Shown: piece after piece, positions 35,856 through 47,305 of the stretch
Layout: every line of letters starts with the position of its first letter
Numbering within the stretch: position 1 is the stretch's first letter
Assembly: GCF_018294505.1 (NCBI RefSeq)
Contig: NC_057802.1
Location: 312,966,209-313,030,208 of the forward strand
Direction: 5' to 3'
DNA from: Triticum aestivum
Lineage: Eukaryota > Streptophyta > Magnoliopsida > Poales > Poaceae
DNA: 64,000 nucleotides
Program-made: the position numbers and the translations under genes
The notes under the pieces: generated by a model
What the model saw: the letters and a program-made list of their open reading frames with translations, nothing else
Told to the model about the DNA's origin: nothing
Databases searched by the model: none

Positions 35856-36649
35856 CAATCCGCGTTCTTTTCATATTAGGTTTGTTTTCGAGATCCATCT
35901 ATTTTCCATTCGTGTTTCCTTGCCTGGGTAGGTTTCAAAAAAAAAGAAAGAAAAAGTCTGGAGACCCCCGGGCAGTTTTTAGGCCAAAATTTTGGCGATC
36001 GAAAATATTTTTCCCTATCCTATTTTTAGGTCACAGGGAGCGTTTTGAGACACTCGCCATCATAGTGATTTTTTGTCTCACTTTTTCGTCGTCGCTACCC
36101 TGATTTCAAAAAAAAATAGTCAAAAATATCTTGTGCCTATCCTATTATTTTGACTTGGGAAGAGTTTTGAGACACTCGCCATTATAGTGATTTTTCGCAA
36201 AAAAAAAGCGCAAAAACAAGACAAAAAAGAGAGCGGAAAAAAATTCCAGAGTGGGCTTTTCTCTTGTTTCTGTGGCGCGCCGTGATTTTGTTAGTGTTCT
36301 AGGCTCGCGTCTCTAGTACGGTCTAGCCTAGACCAGCACCGTACCGTCCTTGAGCGTTTATTCAACTTTGCATCTCTGAATTGATTATTGCTGACCCTTT
36401 TTGCTACCATATTATAAGCCTTCCTAGCTCCACATACATCTACGTCGTGCGTTTGACTCTCCCTGGTAATTGCTTTATCCAAGCTTTGATAGCTTTGACT
36501 ACAACGGTTGCCAATCACCACCTGCTGCTTGGTAAGAACTGGTAAGAATTTCAGATTCGCTTGACGGATTTGTGACTTTCCACAACACCACATCCACTTC
36601 CTAGCAGTCTATAGGATCATATTCTTGTGTTTTTCTCTTGCTGCTAACC

Positions 36650-38304
36650 ATGCCAGGATCACAAGCGGGTGAGTTGGACTGGGAGAACATGACGAACAAG
36701 GAGCTCCATCATAAATTCCAGGAAATGTTGGGTCAACAGGTGGAAGACATGATGGCCAGTTTTGGCAAGGCATTAGCAAGGATTGATGACATTGAGAAGA
36801 CAATTGACACCAAGTTTGATGCCAAGTTCGCTGAAGTGCTTGCGCATCTACCTCCACCTAATGCCTCTACTACACCATTTCAACAACAACAACAACCACC
36901 TCCACATTGCGAAACAGCCCTCCACTGAGCGAGCAGTGTTCCTCTTGAGCCTGGCCAAGCTTCTGGTGCAGCTGCTACTGCTGTTGATGCTTCTATGGCT
37001 CCTGTTGTTGCTGCGGACGAGGATGATTACGCGAGCGATTATGAGGATGAGGTTGATCAAAATCAGAACTATGTGCAACCACCACCACCACCACTAGGTC
37101 GTCCACATGCAAATAATCGCAATGGTAGACCTGCACCACCACCTCAGGTACGAGATCATGACCATCTTCCTAAATTAAAATTGAATATTCCATCATTCGA
37201 GGGTAGATATATTCCTGATATATATCTTACTTGGGAGTTAGAAAATGAACAACGTTTTACATGTTTACAATATCCCGAGGAAAGACGTGTTGCTCCTGCT
37301 GTTTGTGCTTTCACTAGTTTTGCGTGTGTTTGGTGGTCTGAACATTGTAGATTATATCCTATTCCAGCTACTTGGGCTGCTTTGAAAACTTCTATGCGTA
37401 CTTGTTGGGTTCCACCATATTATCAACGTGAATTACTTCAGAAATTGCAATGCTTAAGAGAAGGAAAAAATCCAGTAGAAGAATATTATAAGGAATTACA
37501 AACTGGCATGATTAGATGTGGTATTGTTGACGAGAATGAAGCTATGCTTGCACGTTTTATGGGTGGATTAAATAGAGAGATTCAGACCATTCTAGAGTAT
37601 AAGGAGTATAATATTATCACTCGTTTATTCCATCTTGCTTGTAAAGCTGAATGTGAAGTGCAGGATCGACAGGCATTGGCGTGAACTAACTTTTCTGCAG
37701 GTCGACCTTCCTCATGGACACCGCATGCATCCTCTACTTCCAAACATTCTAATGCACTAACACCTCCATCAGCTGCCACCTCCAGTCGTGATACAAGGAA
37801 GCAGGCACCACCACCACCATCTGCCAGGAGTACACCTCCCGGTTCTGCACAGAGCTCTTCTTCATCCATGGCATCAACAGGGCAAACACATGATAATATT
37901 TGTCATTGTTGCAAGGGTGGAGGTCATTATGCGAGAGAATGCCCATCTAAGCGTGTGATGATTGCTACTGAGGATGGTGGGTATGAGTCCGCTAGTGACT
38001 ATTATGAGGAGACTTTGGCTCTTATTACAAGTGAAGAACACGGTGGAGATGATTCTGATCATGAGACGCAATACATGGCTGCTGAAGATGCTGACAGGTA
38101 TGAAAGTTTAGTTGCTCAACGTGTTTTGAGTGTGCAGGTCACACATGCTCGGCAAAATTAGAGGCATAATTTGTTCCATACAAAGGGAGTTGTGAAGGAA
38201 CGTTCTGTCTGCGTCATCATAGATGGAGGGAGCTGCAACAATTTCGCTAGCATGGAGATGGTGGAGAAGCTCTCTCTCTCACCACAAGACCACATCTGCA
38301 TCCT
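36650..38304 (+). pseudogene. gag and protease start of the CRM-type element
   Basis: One frame runs from MPGSQAGELDWEN at 36650 with in-frame stops at 36926, 37682 and 38159. The N-terminus is helical with a Pro/Gln-rich stretch. The capsid-like domain lies at 37150-37680 (LNIPSFEGRYIPDIYLTWE, LLQKLQCLREGKNPVEEYY). A CCHC zinc knuckle, CHCCKGGGHYARECPSK, binds RNA at about 37905. The protease begins with the active-site string VCVIIDGGSCNNFAS near 38210 and is cut at 38304 by the next insertion. Just before the cut the frame slips by one at a CT repeat. The gene is inactive as it stands. Confidence 0.85.
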
Positions 38305-38783
38305 TGAGGGAGTCCTGGACTAAGGGGTCCTCGGGCGTCCGGCCTATTATCTATGGGCCGGACTGATGGGCTATGAAGACATGAAGGCCGAAGACTGTAC
38401 CCGTGTCCGGATTGGACTCTACTTGGCATGGAAGGCAAGCTTGGCGACCGACTATAAAGATTCCTTCTTATGTAACCGACTCTATGTAAACCCTAGATCC
38501 CCCCGGTGTCTATATAAGCCGGAGGGGTTAGTCCGGAAAGGACACACATTACCATAGTCATATAGGCTAGACTTCTAGGGTTTAGCCATTACGATCTCGT
38601 GGTAGATCAACTCTTGTAATACTCATATTCATCAAGATCAATCAAGCAGGAAGTAGGGTATTACCTCCATAGAGAGGGCCCGAACCTGGGTAAAACATCG
38701 TGTCCCCCATCTCCTGTTACCATCGATCCTAGACGCACAGTTCGGGACCCCCTACCGGAGATCTGCCGATTTTGGCAGCGACA
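38305..38783 (+). repeat. 5' LTR of Fatima-like element 2
   Basis: 479 bp from TGAGGGAGTCCTGG to GGCAGCGACA, with a TATATAAG box at about 38511. Its end has changed (GGCAGCGACA against GACACCGACA in the partner). Confidence 0.93.
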
Positions 38784-38809
38784 TTGGTGCTTTCATTGAG
38801 AGTTCCACT

Positions 38810-39133
38810 GTGTCGTCGACGAATGGCTCGATGGCTCGCCTTGTCCTTAAAGACAACATCACCTCCGGGGGAGCTCTGGCCCCAGGCCAAACCCTCCGGC
38901 TGGGCGGCTTTACTATGATCGCCCGTTTGCCCGTTGAACCGGCGATGACCTCTCGGGCCATCGAAAACCCCCTTCGCATTAACTTCGAGCACTCCAAGCA
39001 GATGGATCCGGCAGAGTTTTCGTCTTTGAACGAACTGCTAGATCGCATCGCCGCTTTGGGAATCGCCACAGATTATGATCGGATCGGGCCTAAAACCGAT
39101 CAAGGAGAAATCAAGGCCCTACCGGTCACCCAC
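38810..39133 (+). pseudogene. gag N-terminus of Fatima-like element 2, split by insertion
   Basis: The frame starts MSSTNGSMARLVLKD, 26 bp after the LTR, homologous to the gag start of element 1. After 108 codons it is cut at codon boundary 39133/39134 by the TGATACGTC-type element. Taking that element and one CCCAC copy away, the frame continues at 49411 for 43 codons to a TAG at 49539-49541. The residues expected for the central capsid domain were not recognised downstream, so gag is both interrupted and internally decayed. Confidence 0.8.
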
Positions 39134-40516
39134 TGATACGTCTCCGTCGTATCTACTTTTCCAAACACTTTTGCCTTGTTTTGGACTCTAACTTGCATGA
39201 TTTGAATGGAACTAACCCGGACTGACGCTGTTTTCAGCAGACTTTCCATGGTGTTATTTATGTGCAGAAACAAAAGTTCTCGGAATGACCTGAAACTCCA
39301 CGGAACGTATTTTTGGAAAATATTAAAAATACTGGAAGAAGAATCCACGTCAGGGGGGCCTCCACCTGTCCACGAGGGTGGGGGGCGCGCCCCCTGCCTC
39401 GTGGGCCCCCTGACGCTCCACCGACCTCAACTCCAACTCCATATATTCACTTTCGGCGAGAAAAAAATCAAAGAGAAGGATTCATCGCGTTTTACGATAC
39501 GGAGCCGCCGCCAAGCCCTAAAACCTCTCGGGAGGGCTGATCTGGAGTCCGTTCGGTGCTCCGGAGAGGGGAATCCGTCGCCATCGTCATCACCAACCAT
39601 CCTCCATCACCAATTTCATGATGCTCACCGCCGTGCGTGAGTAATTCCATCGTAGGCTTGCTGGACGGTGATGGGTTGGATGAGATCTATCATGAAATCG
39701 AGTTAGTTTTGTTAGGGTTTGATCCCTAGTATCCACTATCTTCTGAGATTGATGTTGCTATGACTTTGCTATGCTTAATGCTTGTCACTAGGGCCCGAGT
39801 GCCATGATTTCAGATCTGAACCTATTATGTTTTCATGAATATTTATGAGTTCTTGATCCTATCTTGCAAGTCTATAGTCACCTACTATGTGTTATGATCC
39901 GGCAACCCCGAAGTGACAATAATCGGGACCACTCCCGGTGATGACCATAGTTTGAGGAGTTCATGTATTCACTATGTGTTAATGCTTTGTTCCGGTACTC
40001 TATTAAAAGGAGGCCTTAATATCCCTTAGTTCCCATTAGGACCCCGCTGCCACGGGAGGCGACAAAAGATGTCATGCAAGTTCTTTTCCATAAGCACGTA
40101 TGACTATATTCGGAATACATGCCTACATTACATTGATGAATTGGAGCTAGTTCTGTGTCACCCTATGTTATGATTGTTACATGATGAACCGCATCTGGCA
40201 TAATTCTCCATCACCGATCCAATGCCTACGAGCTTTTCATATATTGTTCTTCACTTATTTACTTTTCCGTTGCTACTGTTACAATCACTAGAAAACCCAA
40301 AAATATTACTTTTGCTACCGTTACCGTTACTTCCATATTACTTTGCTACTAAATACTTTGCTGCAGATATTAAGTTATCTAGGTGTGGTTAAATTGACAA
40401 CTCAACTGCTAATACTTGAGAATATTCTTTGGCTACCCTTGTGTCGAATCAATAAATTTGGGTTGAATACTCTACCCTCGAAAACTGTTGCAATCCCCTA
40501 TACTTGTGGGTTGTCA
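39134..40516 (+). repeat. 5' LTR of the TGATACGTC-type element
   Basis: 1383 bp, TGATACGTCTCCGTCG to ACTTGTGGGTTGTCA. It lacks the hAT-type insertion of its partner, so that insertion came after this element arrived. Confidence 0.93.
39348..39415. other. GC-rich hairpin in LTR (copy A)
   Basis: Nested arms: CGTCAGGGGGGCC with GCCCCCTGACG, CCACGAGG (39370-39377) with CCTCGTGG (39397-39404), and a central GGGGGCGCGCCCCC palindrome. The same structure is in the 3' LTR at 47521-47588. Confidence 0.85.
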
Positions 40517-40527
40517 AGACTATTTTC

Positions 40528-40545
40528 TGGCGCCGTTGTCGGGGA
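40528..40545 (+). promoter_or_regulatory. primer-binding site (tRNA-Asp)
   Basis: TGGCGCCGTTGTCGGGGA lies 12 bases after the LTR. It is complementary to the 3' end of plant tRNA-Asp(GTC) with one mismatch (T for C). Confidence 0.85.
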
Positions 40546-40594
40546 GCAAAGCTCTATTCTTTGAGTCACTTGGGATTTATATCTGCTGGTCACT

Positions 40595-42140
40595 ATGAAG
40601 AACTTGAAAGACGCTAAGACAAAAATTTATCCCTCAACTACGAGGGGAGGTAAGGAACTGCCATCTAGCTCTGCACTTGATTCACCTTCTGTTTTGAGTA
40701 AGCTTGCGACACCTAAACCTGCTTCTGCTATTAATTCTGATATGTCGCATGTTATTGATGATGCCACTTCTGCTATGCATGATATTTATGATGAAACTAC
40801 TTCTATGCTTGATACTACTGTGCCACTTGGTGAATTTCTTGATGAAAACTTGCTAGGGCTAGAGAGAATGAAATTATTGAAACTGATAATATTGAAGATA
40901 GTGATGATGAAGACTCTCCCCCTAATAAATATGAATTGCCTGTTGTGCCTGAGGGTTATGTTCTGGATGAAGAATCTTCTAGAGCTATTCTTGCTTGCAA
41001 TGATAGAAGTGATCTTAAGAAGTTATTAGCTAAATGGAAGCAACAATCTCTTAATGCTAGAATGAAACCTGACCCTGCTTTTGCTACTTAACCCACATGT
41101 GTTACTGATAAGGATTATGAATTCTCTATTGATCCTGATATAATTACTTTGGTTGAGTCTGATCCTTTTTATGGCTATGAATCTGAAACAGTTGTGGCGC
41201 ATCTTACTAAATTAAATGATATAGCCACCCAGTTCACTAATGATGAGAGAACCCGCTACCTTTATATCCTTCAAATATTTCCGTTCTCATTAAAGGGTGA
41301 TGCTAAGATATGGTTTAATTCTCTTGATCCTGGTTGTGTGCGTAGGCCCCAGGATATGATTTATTACTTCTCTGCTAAATATTTCCCTGCTCATAAGAAA
41401 CAAGCTGCTTTAAGGGATATATATATTTTTTTGCAAATTGAAGGAGAGAGTCTCCCACAAGCTTGGGGGAAGCTTCTCCAATTACTTAATGCTTTGCCTA
41501 ATCCCCCTCTTAAGAAAAATGAAATACTTGATATCTTTTATAATGGACTAACCGATGCTTCCAGAGGTTACCTGGATAGTTGTGTTGGTTCTGTTTTCAG
41601 GGAAAGAACACCGGATGAAGCTGAAATTCTATTGAATAATATGTTGACCAATGAAAATAATTGGACACTTCCTGAGCCAGCTCCTGAGCCTATTCCTAAA
41701 CCAACTCCGAAGAAGAGAGGTGTTCTATTTCTCAGTCCTGAAGATATGCAAGAGGCAAAGAAATCTATGAAAGAAAAGGGTATTAAAGCTGAAGATGTTA
41801 AGAATTTACCTCCTATTGAAGAAATACATGGTCTTAATTTACCGCCTGTTGAAGAAACATATGATCTTAATCCATCACCTATTGAAGAAACTCATGGTCT
41901 TGATAACCCGACACAGGTAGTTAAGGTAAATTCTCTCTATAGATTTGATTAAGGTGATATTCCTCACTATAAGTCTGCTAGACAATGCTTAGAAGAGTTT
42001 GATAATTTTATTGTCAAACAAGAAAACTTCAATGCTTATTTTGGTAGACAATTGAAATACAATTCCGATACGCTTGAACACTTGGGTGATTATATGTCTA
42101 GAGTTAAAGGTGAACTTAAACTCATTAATAACACGCTTCT
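40595..42140 (+). pseudogene. gag of the TGATACGTC-type element
   Basis: The frame begins MKNLKDAKTKIYPS. It shifts near 40855, has a TAA near 41090 and another at 41950, and shifts again near 42130 into the protease frame. The capsid-like domain is clear at 41149-41650: FPFSLKGDAKIWFNSL, YYFSAKYFPAHKK, SLPQAWGKLLQLLN. After it comes a Pro/Glu-rich part with the repeated motif LPPIEEIHGLN, three variants in a row. The protein would assemble particles for packaging element RNA. Two frameshifts and the stops make this copy inactive. Confidence 0.8.
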
Positions 42141-43415
42141 ATGGTTACCACTCAAGCAGAACAAGTACTTAAAGCTCAAAATGATTTGCTCAATGAATTA
42201 AATAGTAAGAACAATGACTATGCTGTTAGAGTGGCTACTAGAACTGGTAAGATGACTCAGGAACCTTTGTATCCTGAAGGCCACCCTAGGAGAATTGAAC
42301 AAGATTCTCAGAGAAATAATATTGATGCACCTAGTCCTTCTAAAAAGAAGAAAAAGAAAAATGATAGGACTTTGCATGCTTCTAGTGAACCTATTGCTGA
42401 ACCACCTGAGAATCCAAATGATATTTCTATCTCTGATGCTGAAACACAATCTGGTAACGAACATGAATCTAGTGATAATATTAATGAAGATGTTCATGAT
42501 GATGCTCAACCTAGTAATGATAATGATGTAGAGATTGAACCTGCTGTTGATCTTGATAACACACAATCAAAGAATCAACGTTATGATAAGAGAGACTTTG
42601 TTGCTAGGAGACATGGTAAAGAAAGAGAACCATGGGTTCAGAAACCCATGCCTTTTCCTCCCAAACCATCCAAGAAAAAGGATGATGAGGATTTTGAGCG
42701 CTTTTCTGAAATGATTAGACCTATCTTATTGCGTATGCGTTTGACTGATATGCTCAAAATGAATCCTTATGCTAAGTATATGAAAGAAATTGTCACTAAT
42801 AAAAGAAAGATACCGGAAGCTAAAATTTCCACCATGCTTGCTAATTATACTTTTAAAGGTGGAATACCAAAGAAACTTGGAGATCCAGGAGTGACAACTA
42901 TACCATGCTCCATTAAAAGAAACTATGTTAAAACTGCTTTATGTGATCTTGGAGCTGGTGTTAGTGTTATGCCTCTCTCTTTATATCGTAGACTTGATTT
43001 GAATAAGTTGACACCTACTGAAATATCTTTGCAAATGGCTGATAAATCAACTGACATACCTGTCGGTATTTGTGAGGATGTGCCTGTTGTGGTTGCAAAC
43101 GTTACTATTTTAACGGACTTTGTTATTCTTGATATTTCCGAGGACGATAGTATGTCTATTATTCTTGGAAGACCTTTTTTGAATACTGCAGGGGCTGTTA
43201 TTGATTGCAACAAAGGCAATGTCACTTTTCATGTTAATGGTAATGAACATACGGTACACTTTCCGAGGAAACAACCTCAGGTCCACAGTATCAATTCTAT
43301 TGAAAAAATTCCATCGATTATTTTTGGAGGTTTCGAATTTCCTCTTCCTAATGTCAAGAAGAAATATGATATTCTTATTATTGGGGATGTGCATATCCCC
43401 GTTGAGGTAACATAG
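42141..43415 (+). CDS. aspartic protease region of the TGATACGTC-type element
   Basis: An open frame of 424 codons, probably the continuation of gag. The first 180 residues are acidic and Asn/Asp-rich, followed by a basic Pro/Lys segment and a helical LLRMRLTDMLKMNPYAKYM motif. The retropepsin-like fold follows at about residues 260-400, with active-site string ALCDLGAGVSVMPLSLY and the second strand IILGRPFLNTAGAVID. It would cleave the polyprotein. The frame stops at a TAG after VHIPVEVT and no polymerase follows, so the usual pol fusion is absent rather than broken. Confidence 0.75.
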   Translation: MVTTQAEQVLKAQNDLLNELNSKNNDYAVRVATRTGKMTQEPLYPEGHPRRIEQDSQRNNIDAPSPSKKKKKKNDRTLHASSEPIAEPPENPNDISISDAETQSGNEHESSDNINEDVHDDAQPSNDNDVEIEPAVDLDNTQSKNQRYDKRDFVARRHGKEREPWVQKPMPFPPKPSKKKDDEDFERFSEMIRPILLRMRLTDMLKMNPYAKYMKEIVTNKRKIPEAKISTMLANYTFKGGIPKKLGDPGVTTIPCSIKRNYVKTALCDLGAGVSVMPLSLYRRLDLNKLTPTEISLQMADKSTDIPVGICEDVPVVVANVTILTDFVILDISEDDSMSIILGRPFLNTAGAVIDCNKGNVTFHVNGNEHTVHFPRKQPQVHSINSIEKIPSIIFGGFEFPLPNVKKKYDILIIGDVHIPVEVT

Positions 43416-44180
43416 TGTTATTCGAAATTTCTCCGGTTCCATGTTATTCGGAATGAGTTTGTTAACAAGACTTGATCAACCTTGTTTGTGGATTCCTTTT
43501 GATGAGCATGAGATGGATGAAACTAGAAGCACAACCTTCTGTACTCTCTCTGTACTTTCTGTTATTTAGTAGAAATAAAGCAAAAATAGTATTTTTCTGT
43601 CTGTTTTCTGATTTATCCGTGCAATATAAAAATACCCCGAAAATAAAAGTTCTGCAAATGCCCTGAAAATGGAATATGATTTTTTTGGAATATTTGAGAA
43701 TATTTGGCACTGAGAACACAGCAGGGGGAGCAAGCACCTGGCCACGAGGGTCCAGGGCGCACCCCCTGCCTCGTGGGCCCATGGTGGCTCCCCTCCACTT
43801 ATTCCTGCACCCACACACTTCTTCTTCCTCCCAAAAAAAATCACCATCCAGCTCAAGCATGAGTTCTAGCTCATTTTGCTGCGATTTTTGATCTCCTTGC
43901 TCAAAGCACCTCTCACAAAACTACTTGGGGGGATTGTTCCTTGGTATGTGACTCCTCCATTGGTCCAATTAGTTTTTGTTCTAGTGCTTTATTCATTGCA
44001 AATTTTTGCTGCCTAGGTGACCATGTTCTTGAGCTTGTATGTCAAATTTATATGGTTCCAAGTAGTTCTAATGCATGATATAGGTTCTAGGCACTTGTAG
44101 GAGTAGTTGCTATCAATTTTGTTGAGCTTGGTTCACTTTTATTTGAAGTTACTAAAAATTTCAGATTTTTTCAGAAAATA
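43416..44180 (+). promoter_or_regulatory. LTR-like spacer before the second gene
   Basis: The segment 43640-43870 resembles the LTR in wording and carries the same type of hairpin (43724-43793): GGGGGAGC with GCTCCCC and CCACGAGG (43742-43749) with CCTCGTGG (43769-43776). It stands directly upstream of the second gene and might be an internal promoter or an old LTR remnant. No coding sequence was recognised. Confidence 0.45.
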
Positions 44181-45261
44181 ATGAAGAGATTTTTGAGGGG
44201 CTCATCGAGCCGAATCTCGAAGGAAAAGCAAAGTGAAGAAGCACAGAGGCCCAAATATAATTTGCCTCGCACCGCGGAGGTCCGGCCGTGTGAATGGCCT
44301 TCCAATGATTTCTTGAGAGCAGCTGGGATATATGATGATCTTTATGAATTGGCTGAGAATGCAGGCCTCACCGACTTCCTCCGCGACCAACGCGAACAGT
44401 ATCTCTTACTCACCAATACTTTTGTGCAAAACTTCTACTATTATCCTAAGGAATCACCTCCTTCAGTAGAGTTTCATTTATATGATGTGGTTAAGAAGAT
44501 GCCACTAGATTAATTTTGCAAGGTTTGCAAAATACCTTTTGAGGGTAGTTTAGAGGAACCACATCGTAAAGATGTGGACGGGTTTATTGACACTATTACT
44601 GTAGGGGAAACCAGGAAGGTTTCCGATGCAAGAATCACTAGCATACATTTTCCTGTTTTACGCTACTTTGCCATGTTTGCTTAATTGGTCGCGGAAACTG
44701 TGGAAACCTTAGTGTTCTTGATATTATCAGTTTGTTCCATGGTTTATTCTGCGATAACACTGTTAGTATGGGCGGTATTATTGCCAAACGGTTAAGTCTG
44801 AACCGTACAAAGGGCCCCATCTTTGGAGGTATTTATGCTTCACGCCTTGCTGCACACTATAACATACCTATTAGGCACTATGAAAAAGAGGAAAATTGCT
44901 GCCCAGTGCTTATTTAGATTATAAGAGTATGGTAGCGCATGACTTTATTGTTAAGAATAGGGAAGGGGCGCTTAAATACAAATAGTTCTTTGATAAACAT
45001 CACCCTAAGACTATTACCTTGCCTGCTCCCTCCTTGTTTAATTTGTCTGCAGGTCCGTATCTCGTTCCGCTGGCGGCCATTCACGCCTACCGGAACCCTA
45101 CACCAGCCACGGAGCCGGAACCACAATTTGAACCTCCACGACAGTCTAATTACCAGTGGGATCTGGAGATGATTTCCAACCAGTGGCAATCAGAGTCTTC
45201 TTCATCTCAGAACGACCCCGGCTACAACTATGGATATCCGCCAGGCCATCCGTGGCAATAA
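44181..45261 (+). pseudogene. second gene of the TGATACGTC-type element (PF20167-like)
   Basis: It begins MKRFLRGSSSRISKEK. The first 110 codons contain ECPSND-like and AENAGLTDFL and NTFVQNFYYYP, typical of the plant retrotransposon-associated protein family I know as PF20167. A TAA ends the frame at 44511, but related text continues in other frames (VSMGGIIAKRLSLNRTKGP at 44760; VPLAAIHAYRNP at 45065) to a stop at 45261, so the gene has several frameshifts. Its function is not known; it is not a polymerase. A tract AAGCTTGGGGGAG follows at 45285. Confidence 0.6.
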
Positions 45262-47305
45262 ACCAACTTAGGCCAAAAGCCTAAGCTTGGGGGAGTACGT
45301 ATCTCCCACCGACATTACATTTATGTTCACACACACTCATTGCTAGATGTCGGTGCTCATACTCTTTCACTGTAATATCCATGCTAGTTTATTTTCTTTT
45401 TCCTGCTTTCTTCTTGTGTGTTTGATAAACCTTAAGAAAAACCAAAAAAAATTAGTTGTAGCTTTTAGCTAGTTTACTTTCTTGCTGTAGTAGTAATAAT
45501 TAAAAAGAAAACCCAAAAAAAATTCCTGTTCTTCTTTTGCTTGTTGGGAGCTTTCCCGTGTAAATAGTTTTATTTCTTTGCTTTTCTTTGGGGGTCGATA
45601 GGAGAAGACCATGATTAAATTGTTGAAGTGGCTCTTATATGCATTATTGTTGATTTAACCAAGAGCCCATATTGCCTTGTCTTCTCCTGTTTATTGAATG
45701 CTCGCAGATTCCAGCTTAGTCCAATGCACGTGCACTCTTATTATTATTCACATCGTTCGGTCGTGCAAGTAAAAGGCAATTATGACGATATATGATGGAC
45801 TGATTGTGATGAGAGAAGCTGGTATGAACTCGACCTCTCTTGTTTTTGTAAATATGATTAGTTCATCGTTCCTGATTCAGCCTATTATGAATAAACATGT
45901 TTGCAATGACAATTAGAGATCATAGTTGCTTATGCCATGCTTGATTAGCTATGAGTTATAATGGTTTACCTTGCGTACCAACATGCTATTAAAATGGTTG
46001 TGATGTGGTATAGTGGGGTGGTATCCTCCTTTGAATGATTTAAGTGACTTGACTTGGCACATGTTCACACATGTAGTTGAAACAAATCAACATAGCCTTC
46101 ACGATATTTATGTTCATGGTGGATTATATCCTACTCATGCTTGCACTCAATGTTTATTAATTTTAATGCATGTTCATGACTGTTGGCGCTCTCTAGTTGG
46201 TCGCTTCCTAGTCTTTTGCTAGCCTTCACTTGTACTAAGCGGGAATACTGCTTGTGCATCCAATTCCTTAAACCCCAAAGTTATTCCATATGAGTCCACT
46301 ATACCTTCCTATATGCGGTATCTACCTGCCGTTCCAAGTAAATTTGTATGTGACAAACTCTAAACCTTCAAATGAAATTCTGTTTTGTATGCTCGAATAG
46401 CTCATGTATCAACTAGGGCTGTCCGTATCTTCCATGCTAGGCGGGTTATTCTCAAGAGGAGTGGACTCCGCTCCTCACTCACGAGAAAATGGCTGGTCAC
46501 CGGGATGCCCAGTCCCATGCTTTATGCAAACTAAATCAAAATAATTGCAAACAAAACTCCCCCGAGGCTGTTGCTAGTTCGAGGCACTCGTTGTTTCGAG
46601 CAAGCCATGGATTGATGCTTGTTGGTGGAGGGGGAGTATAAACTTTACCATTCTGTTTGGGAACTGCCTATAATGTGTGTAGCATGGAAGATATCGCCAT
46701 CTCTTGGTTGTTATGTTGACAATGAAAGTATGCCGCTCAAAATATTATTTATCTCTGCCTTAAAATCGAGCTCTGGCACCTCTACAAATCCCTGCTTCCC
46801 TCTACGAAGGGCCTATCTATTTACTTTCATGTTGAGTCATCACCCTCTTATTAAAAAGCACTAGCTGGAGAGCACTGCTGTCATTTGCATTCATTACTAT
46901 TAATTTATATTGGGTATGACTATGATTGGATCTCTTTTACCATGAATTACAATGTCTAGTCAGTCCTTGATCTTTAAAGGTGCTCTGCATTTATGTTTTG
47001 CGGTCTCAGAAAGGGCTAGCGAGATACCATCTTATTATATCATATTATGATTGTTTTGAGAAAGTGTTGTCATCTGAGATTTATTATTATTGCTCGCTAG
47101 TTGATTATGCCATTGACATGAGTAAACATAGACCTAAGAGTTATTGTGAATGTGGTTAGTCATAATCTTTGCTAAAAATTTGAATGCTGGCTTTACATAT
47201 TTGCAACAACAAGAGCAAACAGAGTTTGTAAAAGTTTTTCTTTATCACTTTCAGTTTATCAACTGAATTGCTTGAGGACAAGCAAAGGTTTAAGCTTGGG
47301 GGAGT
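45262..47305. other. 3' non-coding region and polypurine tract
   Basis: About 2 kb without a recognised gene. It ends in the polypurine tract AAGCTTGGGGGAGT at 47292-47305, immediately before the LTR. An almost identical tract at 45285 ends the preceding gene, so part of this region may have been gained between two copies of the tract. Confidence 0.6.

Noticed and set aside
35664..36103. His/Pro/Tyr-rich frames in the CRM-type leader
   Set aside because: They are translations of the 19-bp minisatellite.
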